From: an uncultured Actinomycetes bacterium | Lineage (GTDB): Bacteria; Actinomycetota; Thermoleophilia; RBG-16-64-13 | DNA: 63,630 nucleotides | Reading direction: 5' to 3' | Assembly (NCBI GenBank): GCA_903873715.1 | Contig: CAIQPS010000024.1 | Span: 1-63,630, forward strand | Shown: in pieces, positions 23,203 through 30,839 of the stretch | How positions within the stretch are numbered: position 1 is the first letter of the stretch | Layout of the letters: every line of letters begins with the position of its first letter | Made by a program: the position numbers and the translations under genes | Notes under the pieces: model-generated | Database searches by the model: none | What the model was told of the DNA's origin: nothing | The model's input: only the letters and a program-made list of their open reading frames with translations

Positions 23203-25209
23203 TCAGACGATCGCCAACCCCGCCCGATACGCCGCCTCGGTCGCGCTCACCACTTTGCCCACGGTGTTGCAGTCGCCAACCTCGAAGACCGGTACGCCCG
23301 CCGGCACCGCGGCCTTCAGCGTCGCCGCCGCGGCCGAGCAGCTCTTCATGCCGATGCATACGCACACCGTGTCGGCCTCGACGACCTCTTCGTTGCCGGC
23401 TCCGTCGACCAGCCGCACGCCGCCCGGGAGGATCTCGGTGCAGCGGCGTCCGAGCATCTGCCTGATGCCCCGCTTGTCCATCTCGGTCAGCAGCGCGCCG
23501 CGCGGCATGCTGAACGTCTCGGGAGCCATCCGCTCCTGCATCTCGATGACGGTCACGTCGTGGCCGGTGGCCGCCAGGCTCAAGCCGGTCTCGCAGCCGG
23601 CCAACCCGCCGCCGATGATGGCCACCCGCTTACCGACCTCGTCCAGGTTGTTGTAGAGAGCCAGCGCATCGACCGCGTTCTCGATGCCGGGGATCGGCGG
23701 CAGCATTGGTTCTGAACCGAGAGCCAGGACGACCGCCTCGGGCTGGAACTCAGCCACGAGCTGCGAAGTCGCCTCGGTATCGAGCAGGACCGTTATCCCC
23801 TTCGCGGCCACCTCGCGGATGATGGTCTCCTTGAACTCGCGCAGGTCGGTCTTGTAGACGTCGTGGTCGGTGAAGTCGAGGATGCCGCCGAGTACGGGCG
23901 ACTTCTCCACCAGGGTGACTCTGTGGCCCCGGTCGGCCGCCGTGATGGCCGCCTGCATCCCGGCCACGCCGCCGCCCACCACCAGCACCTTGCGGCTCCC
24001 GGTGGGCGCGGGCATCAGCGACGGATTGATGTGGTAGTTCGACACCGGGTTGATGGCGCACTGGCCCACGACTTCCATCATCTTGGCCCGCACCCAGGGC
24101 TCGAACTCGTGGATCGGCGGTTCGCTCTCGTGTTCCCGGTAGACGCCCGGGTAGCAGTGGAAGCAGCGGACGCACTTCCGGATGAGATCGTCGCGGCCGG
24201 CCGCGGCCTTGTTGGGGAACTCCGGGTCGGCGTAGGCCTGGCGGGCGATGACCACCAGATCGGCCTTTCCGGACGCGATGATGTCCTCGGCCATCGCGGG
24301 ATCGTTGATGCCGCCTATCACCGCCACCTTCGACTGTGTGACCGCCCGCTTGATCCGCTCCGCGAACGGGACATTATATCCATGAGCGTCGTACATGCTG
24401 GTGAAGCAATGCGTGGTCCAGCCCAGCCACTTGAGGCCGTTCGACACGTGGATGATGTCCACCTTGCCGTCGATGAGCTTGCAGAACTCCACCGTGTCGT
24501 CGATGGTCATGCCGCCAGGCACGCCGTCCTCGGCGCTGAAGCGCAGTTCGATGAGCTTGTCCTCGCCGATGGCCTCGCGCAGCGCGGTCAGCACCTTGAG
24601 TGGGAAGCGGGCGCGGTTCTCCATGCTGCCGCCATACTCGTCGGTCCGCGTGTTGAAGTGGGGCGAGACGAACTCCTGGAACAGGAAGCCGTGGCCTGCG
24701 TGCAGCAGGATGCCGTCGAAGCCTGCGGCCATCATGAAGCGGGCGGCCCGGGTGAGGTCGGCGATGATCTTGTCCATCTTCGCCTCGTCCATCGCGAGGA
24801 CCTCCACCCCGTCTTCCCTGGTGAACGCCACGGGCCCCCAGGGCTGATAGGGCGGTTTGACCTCGGCGTAGGCCACGTCGTGCCCGAATTCGATAAAGGC
24901 GAGAGCGCCGTGCTTCTTGATGCGGTCCGCGTATTCCTTGTAGCCGTCGAAGTAGCGGCCCTCGTGCACCGCGTAGTCGATGGGGAAGTTGAGGATGCAA
25001 TCGCCCTCTTCGGTGTTCACCGCCGCCTCACCGGTGGTGACGGATGCTGCGCCCCCGGCCGCCCGGCGCTCGACCATGGAGAAGATGCCCTCGTCGAAGC
25101 CCGGGATGAAGATGCCGGCCGCGAACATGGTGGGGCCTGTGATGATGCGGTTGCGGTAGACGTGACCGCGGATGGTCAGGGGGCTGAACAGATGCGGATA
25201 CTTGTTCAT
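23203..25209 (-). CDS. Old Yellow Enzyme / 2,4-dienoyl-CoA reductase-like iron-sulfur flavoprotein
   Basis: About 668 residues, the size of FadH-type enzymes (NADH:flavin oxidoreductase plus FAD/NAD domains). The N-terminal FMN TIM barrel (HLFSPLTIRGHVYRNRII; HAGHGFLFQEFVSPHFNTR) is followed by a cysteine set and two dinucleotide folds (VVGGGVAGMQAA and AIIGGGLAGCETG). The cluster region reads CVRCFHC followed by Cys only after 31 more residues (GQCAINP); the family normally has C-x2-C-x3-C-x11-C, so the loop is unusual. Relatives reduce enoyl, dienoyl or enoate double bonds anaerobically. ATG 25209 is preferred because AAGGG lies nine bases upstream. It has its own promoter. Confidence 0.88.
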   Translation of the reverse strand: MNKYPHLFSPLTIRGHVYRNRIITGPTMFAAGIFIPGFDEGIFSMVERRAAGGAASVTTGEAAVNTEEGDCILNFPIDYAVHEGRYFDGYKEYADRIKKHGALAFIEFGHDVAYAEVKPPYQPWGPVAFTREDGVEVLAMDEAKMDKIIADLTRAARFMMAAGFDGILLHAGHGFLFQEFVSPHFNTRTDEYGGSMENRARFPLKVLTALREAIGEDKLIELRFSAEDGVPGGMTIDDTVEFCKLIDGKVDIIHVSNGLKWLGWTTHCFTSMYDAHGYNVPFAERIKRAVTQSKVAVIGGINDPAMAEDIIASGKADLVVIARQAYADPEFPNKAAAGRDDLIRKCVRCFHCYPGVYREHESEPPIHEFEPWVRAKMMEVVGQCAINPVSNYHINPSLMPAPTGSRKVLVVGGGVAGMQAAITAADRGHRVTLVEKSPVLGGILDFTDHDVYKTDLREFKETIIREVAAKGITVLLDTEATSQLVAEFQPEAVVLALGSEPMLPPIPGIENAVDALALYNNLDEVGKRVAIIGGGLAGCETGLSLAATGHDVTVIEMQERMAPETFSMPRGALLTEMDKRGIRQMLGRRCTEILPGGVRLVDGAGNEEVVEADTVCVCIGMKSCSAAAATLKAAVPAGVPVFEVGDCNTVGKVVSATEAAYRAGLAIV

Positions 25210-25273
25210 GCGTGGCATCCCTTGGGCGATGTGGACTTCGGCGGCGCGCCGTGGCCGCTCTCCATTGTGATGC

Positions 25274-25303
25274 AGTATAGCTCTGATAACGGGCGTTATG
25301 CAA
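25274..25303 (-). promoter_or_regulatory. Promoter and operator of the Old Yellow Enzyme-like gene
   Basis: TTGCAT (25298-25303), 18-bp spacer, TATACT (25274-25279). A palindrome ATAACG-GG-CGTTAT (25286-25299) fills most of the spacer, indicating control by an unidentified DNA-binding protein. Confidence 0.65.
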
Positions 25304-25328
25304 CGGCATAGTTACCGGATGAACGAAA

Positions 25329-25352
25329 GGCCCGGGACTCACGTCCCGGGCC
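25329..25352 (-). terminator. Terminator after the EthD-like gene
   Basis: Perfect 10-bp stem GGCCCGGGAC / GTCCCGGGCC, 4-base loop, followed on the minus strand by TTTCGTT. Confidence 0.8.
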
Positions 25353-25405
25353 CTGAAGCCGTCGAATGTCCAGCGCAACGGTCGCGCCCCGCGGGCGCCG
25401 CACCG

Positions 25406-26239
25406 CTATCGCGTCGTGATATACCCCCGCCACTGCTGCAGGTGGTCGGAGTCGGGCCGGTCGAGGATGAAGATCCCCACGAAGTCCTTGTAGGGCTCGA
25501 AGAACGGTGCCTGGCCCCAGGTCGCCCACGCGGGCTTGGTGTAGCTCGCCGCCTTCTCCACGATCGCCTTGCGCCACCCCTCCGAGTCGTCGAACCAGAC
25601 CTCGGTGATGCGGTGGAACGGGTTGATGCGCGGGTCGTCCAGTTGGCGGCTGGAGAACATGCGGTTCACTTCGGGGTTCGCGCAGATCTCGGGAGCGAAC
25701 ACTTCCTTGAACCATTTGTCGCCTTCGTCGATGGACACGCCGTCCGGATACTTGTGGAGGAAGAGCCAGCGATAGTTGACGCCGTCGTCGGTGCAGCGGC
25801 CCTCGCCCTTGAAGTCGTCCTCCCAGAAGATCGGTGCGAACGAGAAGACGATGGGGTGATAGCCGTCGCGGCTGCCCTGCCAACCCGACTGCCGCAGCAC
25901 CTTGCTCGGGGGCTGGCAGGTGATCTCCATGAAGTCTTCCGGGTAGCCTTCGCCGAAGGCCAGGCCGCGGGGCATACCGGTGCCGGCGCTCTGGAAGATG
26001 TTGAACAGCCAGTAGTGCTCGGTCATGAAGCCGTTGTAGGTGCCGTAGTCCTGGGCGCCTTCGGGCAGGGCCATCGCGTAGTAGGTGGCGTACTTGGTGC
26101 AGTACGGCATGAACTGCGAGATGCTCTCCGGCACGTGCTGCTTGAACAGCCAGCGCAGCACCTTCGGCCGGTCGTTCTCAGACCGGATGTTCTGCAGGAT
26201 GAAGCTCCGCATCGGGTGGAATTCCGGGAAGTAGGCCAT
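25406..26239 (-). CDS. Conserved hypothetical, possible EthD-like (dimeric alpha/beta-barrel) protein
   Basis: 277 residues, soluble, no signal peptide. Two segments look like ferredoxin-like barrel units: an N-terminal one containing YCTKYATYYAMALPEG and TEHYWLFNIF, and a C-terminal one with HRITEVWFDDSEGWRKAIV, close to the EthD pattern (x-E-x-WFDS...). EthD-like proteins are small accessory or isomerase-like proteins in degradation clusters. The assignment is tentative. It is the last gene of the beta-propeller/flavoprotein operon, 67 bp after the flavoprotein and before a terminator. Confidence 0.6.
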   Translation of the reverse strand: MAYFPEFHPMRSFILQNIRSENDRPKVLRWLFKQHVPESISQFMPYCTKYATYYAMALPEGAQDYGTYNGFMTEHYWLFNIFQSAGTGMPRGLAFGEGYPEDFMEITCQPPSKVLRQSGWQGSRDGYHPIVFSFAPIFWEDDFKGEGRCTDDGVNYRWLFLHKYPDGVSIDEGDKWFKEVFAPEICANPEVNRMFSSRQLDDPRINPFHRITEVWFDDSEGWRKAIVEKAASYTKPAWATWGQAPFFEPYKDFVGIFILDRPDSDHLQQWRGYITTR

Positions 26240-26306
26240 AGCCTGTCCTTTCGCGTCGGGTTCGCCGTCGGTCGCCGGGCGGGGTGCCGCACCGGCGGGC
26301 CGCTCG

Positions 26307-27311
26307 CTAGAGTTCCTCGCCCTCTTCCGCCTTCTCGCCCTTGTCGCGTGCCGGAGGCTTGATGGGGGTCAGATAGTCGCGGTACTTCTTGGCCCGGTCG
26401 TTCACCGTCTCGTAGCCGACAGGCGGCTTGAGGGACACGTCCGCCAATTCCTGCAGGTGCTCGAACTTGCCCGAGAGCAGCAGGTGGGAGTGGACCCTGT
26501 CCTCTTCCTTGACGTTGAAGAACACCTTGCCGTCGGCGTCGGTGGTCAGGGTGCCGCGGACGCCGCACACGCCGCAGACCGCCGGGTACGGGTCGTGGCC
26601 GTTGCGGATCTCGATGAGCTTGCAGTGGCACATCGGGCAGAGGCCTTCCTCGCCGATGTACTCGGCGTTGTCCACGCCCTTGTTGTAGCTCTCCACCACG
26701 TGCTTGCCGGACCGGTGCGCCCGGGCCAGCTTATCCTCGTGGAAGGTGACGACCTTCGGCAGGCCGATCCAGTTGATGAGGATCTGGTCGACGACGGTCA
26801 TCTGGTGGGTGAGGGCGAACATGCCCATGGTGGGCAGCGCCAGGGTGTCCCACTCGCTGCCGCCGACGGCGATGAGCGAAGCGGTGCGCGGCTTGAAGGA
26901 CCGCGGGTCGGGGCCCTTGCCGGTGGTGATGCCCTTCTCCTCGCGGATCTTCTGGGCGATCATCCGGAAGCCCACGTCGTGGCTGGGGCCCATGCGGTCC
27001 TGCAGCGATTTCAGCTGGCCGCTGGGGGATTTCTCGTAGATGGGCGAGCCCAGGATGAGAGCGTCGCAATCCATGATGAGTTCGTCTATCACCGGGAAGT
27101 CGTCGTTCTTGAGGACGCAGGCGCCGCCGCCGTGCTTCTCCATGAGGTCCACTACGCATGAGTTGCAGCCGGTGCAGGGCTTGATGTAGTAGTCCTGCAG
27201 CCGCAGGAACTGGACCTCGGCCCCCGCCTCCTCCGCGCCCATGAGGGCTTCTTTGACCATGATCTCGGTGTTGCTCATGCGGCGTCCGCACGAGATGCCC
27301 AGGACTTTCAT
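26307..27311 (-). CDS. Iron-sulfur flavoprotein (Isf-like) with C-terminal zinc ribbon, second copy
   Basis: 334 residues, the same architecture as the gene at 14110-15024. Flavodoxin-like start: MKVLGISCGRRMSNTEIMV. The cysteine set is CTGCNSC followed by Cys after 11 residues (longer last gap than in the first copy), and a C-terminal ribbon carries CPMCHC and CGVCGVRG. It probably binds FMN and a [4Fe-4S] cluster and serves as an electron carrier or reductase. The C-terminal tail is rich in Lys/Glu. It sits 57 bp after the beta-propeller gene in the same operon. Confidence 0.85.
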   Translation of the reverse strand: MKVLGISCGRRMSNTEIMVKEALMGAEEAGAEVQFLRLQDYYIKPCTGCNSCVVDLMEKHGGGACVLKNDDFPVIDELIMDCDALILGSPIYEKSPSGQLKSLQDRMGPSHDVGFRMIAQKIREEKGITTGKGPDPRSFKPRTASLIAVGGSEWDTLALPTMGMFALTHQMTVVDQILINWIGLPKVVTFHEDKLARAHRSGKHVVESYNKGVDNAEYIGEEGLCPMCHCKLIEIRNGHDPYPAVCGVCGVRGTLTTDADGKVFFNVKEEDRVHSHLLLSGKFEHLQELADVSLKPPVGYETVNDRAKKYRDYLTPIKPPARDKGEKAEEGEEL

Positions 27312-27368
27312 CGCGTCGCTCCTAAGTGATGCCTTGTATCGCCTGTGAGTGTCGCTGCGCTGCCGTCC

Positions 27369-28712
27369 CTAGACGGTGCAGCGGAGCACGTAGATGCCGT
27401 CGGTGAAGGTGTCTATGAAGATGTTGCCCCGGTTGTCCACCAGGATGTCCTCCGCCGTGCCGATGCGCGGTCCGGGGAACAGGTCGCCGGTCTTGTTGTT
27501 GAACAGCCATTTCGGCGGGTCCGGCGGGATGAAGTAGGCGATCTCTTTGGGGATGTAGGGATCGCTGAGGTCGTAGATGCGCAGGCCGGCGTGGAAGTAG
27601 CAGCAGTACAGCCGGTCGTTGCGATCCTCGAGGGCCGGATGGCCGTGCGGCTCGTGGATGTTGTGCGGCCCGAACGGTCCGCGGCCCACGCCGGGGATGT
27701 TGGTGAAGTTCTCGTAGGGCCACTCGGCCGGGATCTCCGGGTAGGGGAACACGGAGATGAGCTGCGGGTCCTTCGGATCGGAGATATCCACCATCCCCAG
27801 GATGTTGAGCGGCTGGGCGCCGGAGTCGGCGATGATCTTCTCGTTGAAGTAGTGGTAGCGCTCGCCCTCGGTGGTGAACACCAGGTACGGCCGGTCGGTG
27901 AGCGGCAGCACCGTATGGCAACGGGCTCCGGACATCTTGCCGGCGAGCGGCGGGTGGTGCTTGAGCTGCCCTATGAGCTGCGGCACCTTCTTGTTGGAGA
28001 TATCCAAGACCATCATGCCGCCGCCGCCGTAGCTGACGTAGGCGAGGTCGCCCACCGGGTAGGCGGGGCCGTGCATCACGGCGCGGTTGAGCATGTCGAG
28101 CTGGATGTCGCCGTGGACCGCAGGCTGCGGCACCTGGCCGGCCAGCCACTGGTCGGGATGCCACCACTTGCCGGCTTCCACCGGGTTGGTGGGGTCGGCG
28201 AGGTCGAGGATCACGTAGATGAAGCCGCGGAACCCGTCATACGTGGCCGACAGATGGCAGTAGCGGCCGCCGTCGTAGTAGAAGCGGTGCACCCCGCCCA
28301 TGCCGCCGCAGTGCCATTCGCCCAGCTTCTTGGGATTCACCGGGTCCTTGACGTCCCAGATGATGACGCCCTGGTCGAACGGGTCGCCCCACTCGGTGCC
28401 GTGCAAGAACGGGAGCGTCCCGCCCAGCGCCGTCACCATGAGGCCGCCGGCCACCTGGATCTTCGGAGTGCCCTGGCCTTTGAGCGGCGGCCCGTCGATC
28501 CACTTGACGTACTCGGGCTTGGCCGGGTCGGTGACGTCGAGGATATGCCAGCCCGGATGAGCGAACGTGGCGCTGTAGATGTAGTACCGCCCGTCGACCT
28601 CCTGCATGGCCATCTGGAAGCCGGGCTTGCCGTTGAGATCGTGGTACCCGATCTGCTCGATGTTCTTGGCCAGCGCTTTGGTGCGCGGTGTGAATACCTG
28701 GCTGTCGCCCAT
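27369..28712 (-). CDS. LVIVD-repeat beta-propeller protein
   Basis: About 448 residues. Blades end in recurring (I/V)-(L/W)-DV-x-DP motifs: HILDVTDPAKPE, VIIWDVKDPVNPK, VILDLADPTNP, MVDISDPKDP, IYDLSDPYIP. These are LVIVD repeats of a beta-propeller. Histidines cluster in GPHNIHEPHGHP and HGDIQLD and could bind a metal, as in selenium-binding-protein-like propellers. No signal peptide is seen, so it is probably cytoplasmic. ATG 28712 is preferred (GGAGCGGAG just upstream) over a GTG at 28730. Function unknown; co-transcription with an iron-sulfur flavoprotein suggests an oxidoreductase or substrate-binding role. Confidence 0.8.
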   Translation of the reverse strand: MGDSQVFTPRTKALAKNIEQIGYHDLNGKPGFQMAMQEVDGRYYIYSATFAHPGWHILDVTDPAKPEYVKWIDGPPLKGQGTPKIQVAGGLMVTALGGTLPFLHGTEWGDPFDQGVIIWDVKDPVNPKKLGEWHCGGMGGVHRFYYDGGRYCHLSATYDGFRGFIYVILDLADPTNPVEAGKWWHPDQWLAGQVPQPAVHGDIQLDMLNRAVMHGPAYPVGDLAYVSYGGGGMMVLDISNKKVPQLIGQLKHHPPLAGKMSGARCHTVLPLTDRPYLVFTTEGERYHYFNEKIIADSGAQPLNILGMVDISDPKDPQLISVFPYPEIPAEWPYENFTNIPGVGRGPFGPHNIHEPHGHPALEDRNDRLYCCYFHAGLRIYDLSDPYIPKEIAYFIPPDPPKWLFNNKTGDLFPGPRIGTAEDILVDNRGNIFIDTFTDGIYVLRCTV

Positions 28713-28754
28713 CTCCGCTCCAGTCGTCACTCGTCATGGACCCGCATTGGCACT

Positions 28755-28766
28755 ATGGTAGACCAT
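28755..28766. promoter_or_regulatory. GntR/FadR-type operator candidate
   Basis: ATGGT-AG-ACCAT, perfect 5-bp arms, matching the TNGTNNACNA pattern of FCD-GntR regulators. It lies in the leader of the beta-propeller gene. A related TTGG-T-CCAA is at 28911-28919. Confidence 0.45.
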
Positions 28767-28823
28767 TTGCTGCAATCCCGCGAGAGATGCTGCGCCGGGG
28801 CGCTTGGATCCCCGGAAAAGAAG

Positions 28824-28856
28824 GACCGGCTCGGAGCCTGAGCTCACGAGCCGGTC
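28824..28856 (-). terminator. Leader hairpin upstream of the beta-propeller operon
   Basis: 10-bp outer stem GACCGGCTCG / CGAGCCGGTC with an inner GAGC-CTGA-GCTC helix. On the minus strand CTTCTTTTCC follows, giving it terminator form. It lies between the predicted promoter and the gene start, with no upstream gene to end, so it may be an attenuator. Confidence 0.55.
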
Positions 28857-28928
28857 ATAGCTGCCCCGGCAGAAGGGGGGGAATATCCACCGGCGCAGGA
28901 CTGGACTGCTTTGGTCCAATGTCTATAG

Positions 28929-28955
28929 GTTATAACTTTGAGTCTACGTTGTCAA
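28929..28955 (-). promoter_or_regulatory. Promoter of the beta-propeller operon
   Basis: TTGACA at 28950-28955 and TATAAC at 28929-28934 on the minus strand, spacer 15 bp (short). The leader would be roughly 210 nt. Confidence 0.55.
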
Positions 28956-29064
28956 TAGTCCCGTTATGGATTCTAGAGCGGACCATGTCGTATGATGCCG
29001 GGCGAGGGCACGGCGCGGCGAGGCCGGCGCCCGATTCGAAACCCCGCGGATAGGAGCGGACCCC

Positions 29065-29877
29065 ATGTCGTTCGACAGGTTGAGGGGCAAAGTGGCCTTC
29101 GTCACCGGGGGAGGGTCCGGGATAGGCAGGGCCATCGCCCGCAGTCTCGCTGAGGAGGGCGCGGCCGTGTGCGTCGCCGGGCGCCACAGCGAGACGCTCG
29201 AGGCGGCGGTCGCCGAGTTCGAGGCGCTGGGTGCGGGTGCGCTGGCAGCGCCGATGGACATCACCGTCGAACAGGACGTCGTCGACGCGGTGCGGCTGTG
29301 CATCGACACCTTCGGCGGCATCGACATCCTGGTGAACAACTCCGGCATCGGCGGTCCCACCAAGTTCGTGTGGGAGTTGTCTCTCGCGGAGTGGAACGAG
29401 GTTTTGGCGGTGGACCTCACCGGGAGCATGCTCGCCTCCCGGGAGGCTCTCAAGCACATGGTGCCGGCCGGCCGCGGGGGGTCCATCATCATGATCGGCT
29501 CCGAGGGCGGCCGCTCCGGCGATGGCCGGTCGGGCTATCCCATGCGGGCCCCGTACTGCTCGGCCAAGATGGCCCTCATAGGCCTCACCGAGACGCTGGC
29601 CCGGGAATGTGGTCCGCACGGCATCCGGGTGAACTGCATCACGCCGGGCGCGGTGGCCGGCGACCGGTTCGTGGGCATGATCGGCCGGCGCGCCGAGGCG
29701 GCCGGCATCAGTTACGCCGAGGCCCTGGCCGCCGAGATGAAGATGTACTCGCTCCGCCGCCCCGCCGAGGAGTCGGAGATCGGGCAGGTGTGCGCGTTCC
29801 TGTCGTCGGACGAGGCGGCCTGCATCACGGGACAGACCATCCCGGCCAACTGCGGCATGAACATGTGGGGGTTCTGA
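29065..29877 (+). CDS. SDR family NAD(P)-dependent oxidoreductase
   Basis: 270 residues, classical short-chain dehydrogenase. Coenzyme loop GGGSGIGRAIA, adenine-side RHSETLE (the Arg suggests NADPH), NNSG motif, and active-site YCSAK with a Ser in the preceding IMIGSEGG region. The C-terminus CAFLSSDEAACITGQTI is standard. The substrate is an unknown alcohol/ketone. GGAGCGG precedes the ATG. It is transcribed alone, diverging from the beta-propeller operon and ending at a strong hairpin shared with the converging SDR gene. Confidence 0.92.
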   Translation: MSFDRLRGKVAFVTGGGSGIGRAIARSLAEEGAAVCVAGRHSETLEAAVAEFEALGAGALAAPMDITVEQDVVDAVRLCIDTFGGIDILVNNSGIGGPTKFVWELSLAEWNEVLAVDLTGSMLASREALKHMVPAGRGGSIIMIGSEGGRSGDGRSGYPMRAPYCSAKMALIGLTETLARECGPHGIRVNCITPGAVAGDRFVGMIGRRAEAAGISYAEALAAEMKMYSLRRPAEESEIGQVCAFLSSDEAACITGQTIPANCGMNMWGF

Positions 29878-29904
29878 GGAGGCGGCGCGAACCACGCCGC
29901 CTCC
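29878..29904. terminator. Bidirectional terminator between converging SDR genes
   Basis: Perfect 10-bp stem GGAGGCGGCG / CGCCGCCTCC with a 7-base loop, starting right after the plus-strand TGA. A second, imperfect GC-rich dyad follows at ~29920-29943. Confidence 0.7.
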
Positions 29905-29961
29905 GGGCTTGCTCCTGGAGCGCCCGCCGGGCCGGCGGCGCCCACTCACCGGCCGTGGGGT

Positions 29962-30777
29962 CTACCCCCACTCGCCTCCCAGCGTGCCCACTCCCTGCGC
30001 GAACGCATCGATGACGTGGATGCCGCCGTCGTTCATCACGGTGGTCCCGGTCATGAACGCGGAGTCCTCGCTCGCCAGGAAGACGAAGAGGCCGGTCATG
30101 TCGGCCGGGCTGGCGATGCGCTTGAGCGGCACGAACTCCGACATGGCCTCGAACACGCCGTCCAGATCGGTGTGCAGCACCTCGGTGAGCGGCTCCACGT
30201 TCATCTCCAAGAGCGCGGTGCGGGCCGGGCCCGGGCAGATGACGTTACAGCGCACGCCGTTCTTGCCGAAATCGAGGGCCACCTGCTTGGTGAGGTGGAT
30301 GAGACCGGCCTTGGTGGCGCAGTAGCCGGGCCCGCCGGGGACGGCTCGCACGCCGGCCAGCGACGACACGTTGATGATGGACCCGCCGCCGCCCTTGACC
30401 ATGTGCGGGATGGCGGCCTTCATCATGAGGAACGGCCCGGTGAGGTTGTTCTCGAGGGTCTGCCGCCACACGGCGACGTCCAGGTCGACCACGTTCTTGT
30501 TGTGTTCGATCGCGGCGTTGTTCACGAGGATGTCCAGCTTGCCGCTGATGCCGAGCGCGGCGGCGACCATTGCGTCCGCTCCACCCTCGGCGGTGACGTC
30601 ACCGCAGGCGATGGTCACGGCGCCGGCCGGGAGCGACGCGGCGACTTCCTCCAGCTTCTCGCGGCGCCGGCCGGTGATGCAGACCTTCGCGCCTTCCTCG
30701 ACGAACCGCTTTGCGACGGCGGCGCCGATTCCCGTGCCGCCACCGGTGATGAGTGCCACTTTGCCCTGCAGTCGCAT
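29962..30777 (-). CDS. SDR family NAD(P)-dependent oxidoreductase
   Basis: 271 residues. Motifs in order: TGGGTGIGAAVA (coenzyme loop), RRREKLEE, NNAA, SSLAGVRA with catalytic Ser, YCATK with catalytic Tyr/Lys, and CPGPARTALL. The two basic residues after the second strand favour NADPH. It follows ilvD by 62 bp in an apparent MBL-ilvD-SDR operon, so it may oxidise or reduce a hydroxy or keto acid made or used by the dehydratase (inference). Confidence 0.92.
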   Translation of the reverse strand: MRLQGKVALITGGGTGIGAAVAKRFVEEGAKVCITGRRREKLEEVAASLPAGAVTIACGDVTAEGGADAMVAAALGISGKLDILVNNAAIEHNKNVVDLDVAVWRQTLENNLTGPFLMMKAAIPHMVKGGGGSIINVSSLAGVRAVPGGPGYCATKAGLIHLTKQVALDFGKNGVRCNVICPGPARTALLEMNVEPLTEVLHTDLDGVFEAMSEFVPLKRIASPADMTGLFVFLASEDSAFMTGTTVMNDGGIHVIDAFAQGVGTLGGEWG

Positions 30778-30839
30778 CCGGGACCCCTTTCTTTCGGACA
30801 GAGCCGGACCCCCGCCGGCCCTCGCATATGGCGGACGGG

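Larger units (their letters stand above)
28713..29064. other. 352-bp divergent regulatory region
   Basis: Gene-free stretch between the beta-propeller gene (minus) and an SDR gene (plus), with an AT-rich core at ~28920-28975 unlike its surroundings. It holds a minus-strand promoter, a long hairpin, and TGGT/ACCA-type dyads at 28755-28766 and 28911-28919. For the SDR gene, a possible -10 TATGAT starts at about 28991; no convincing -35 goes with it. No ORF with a credible start is seen. Confidence 0.7.
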
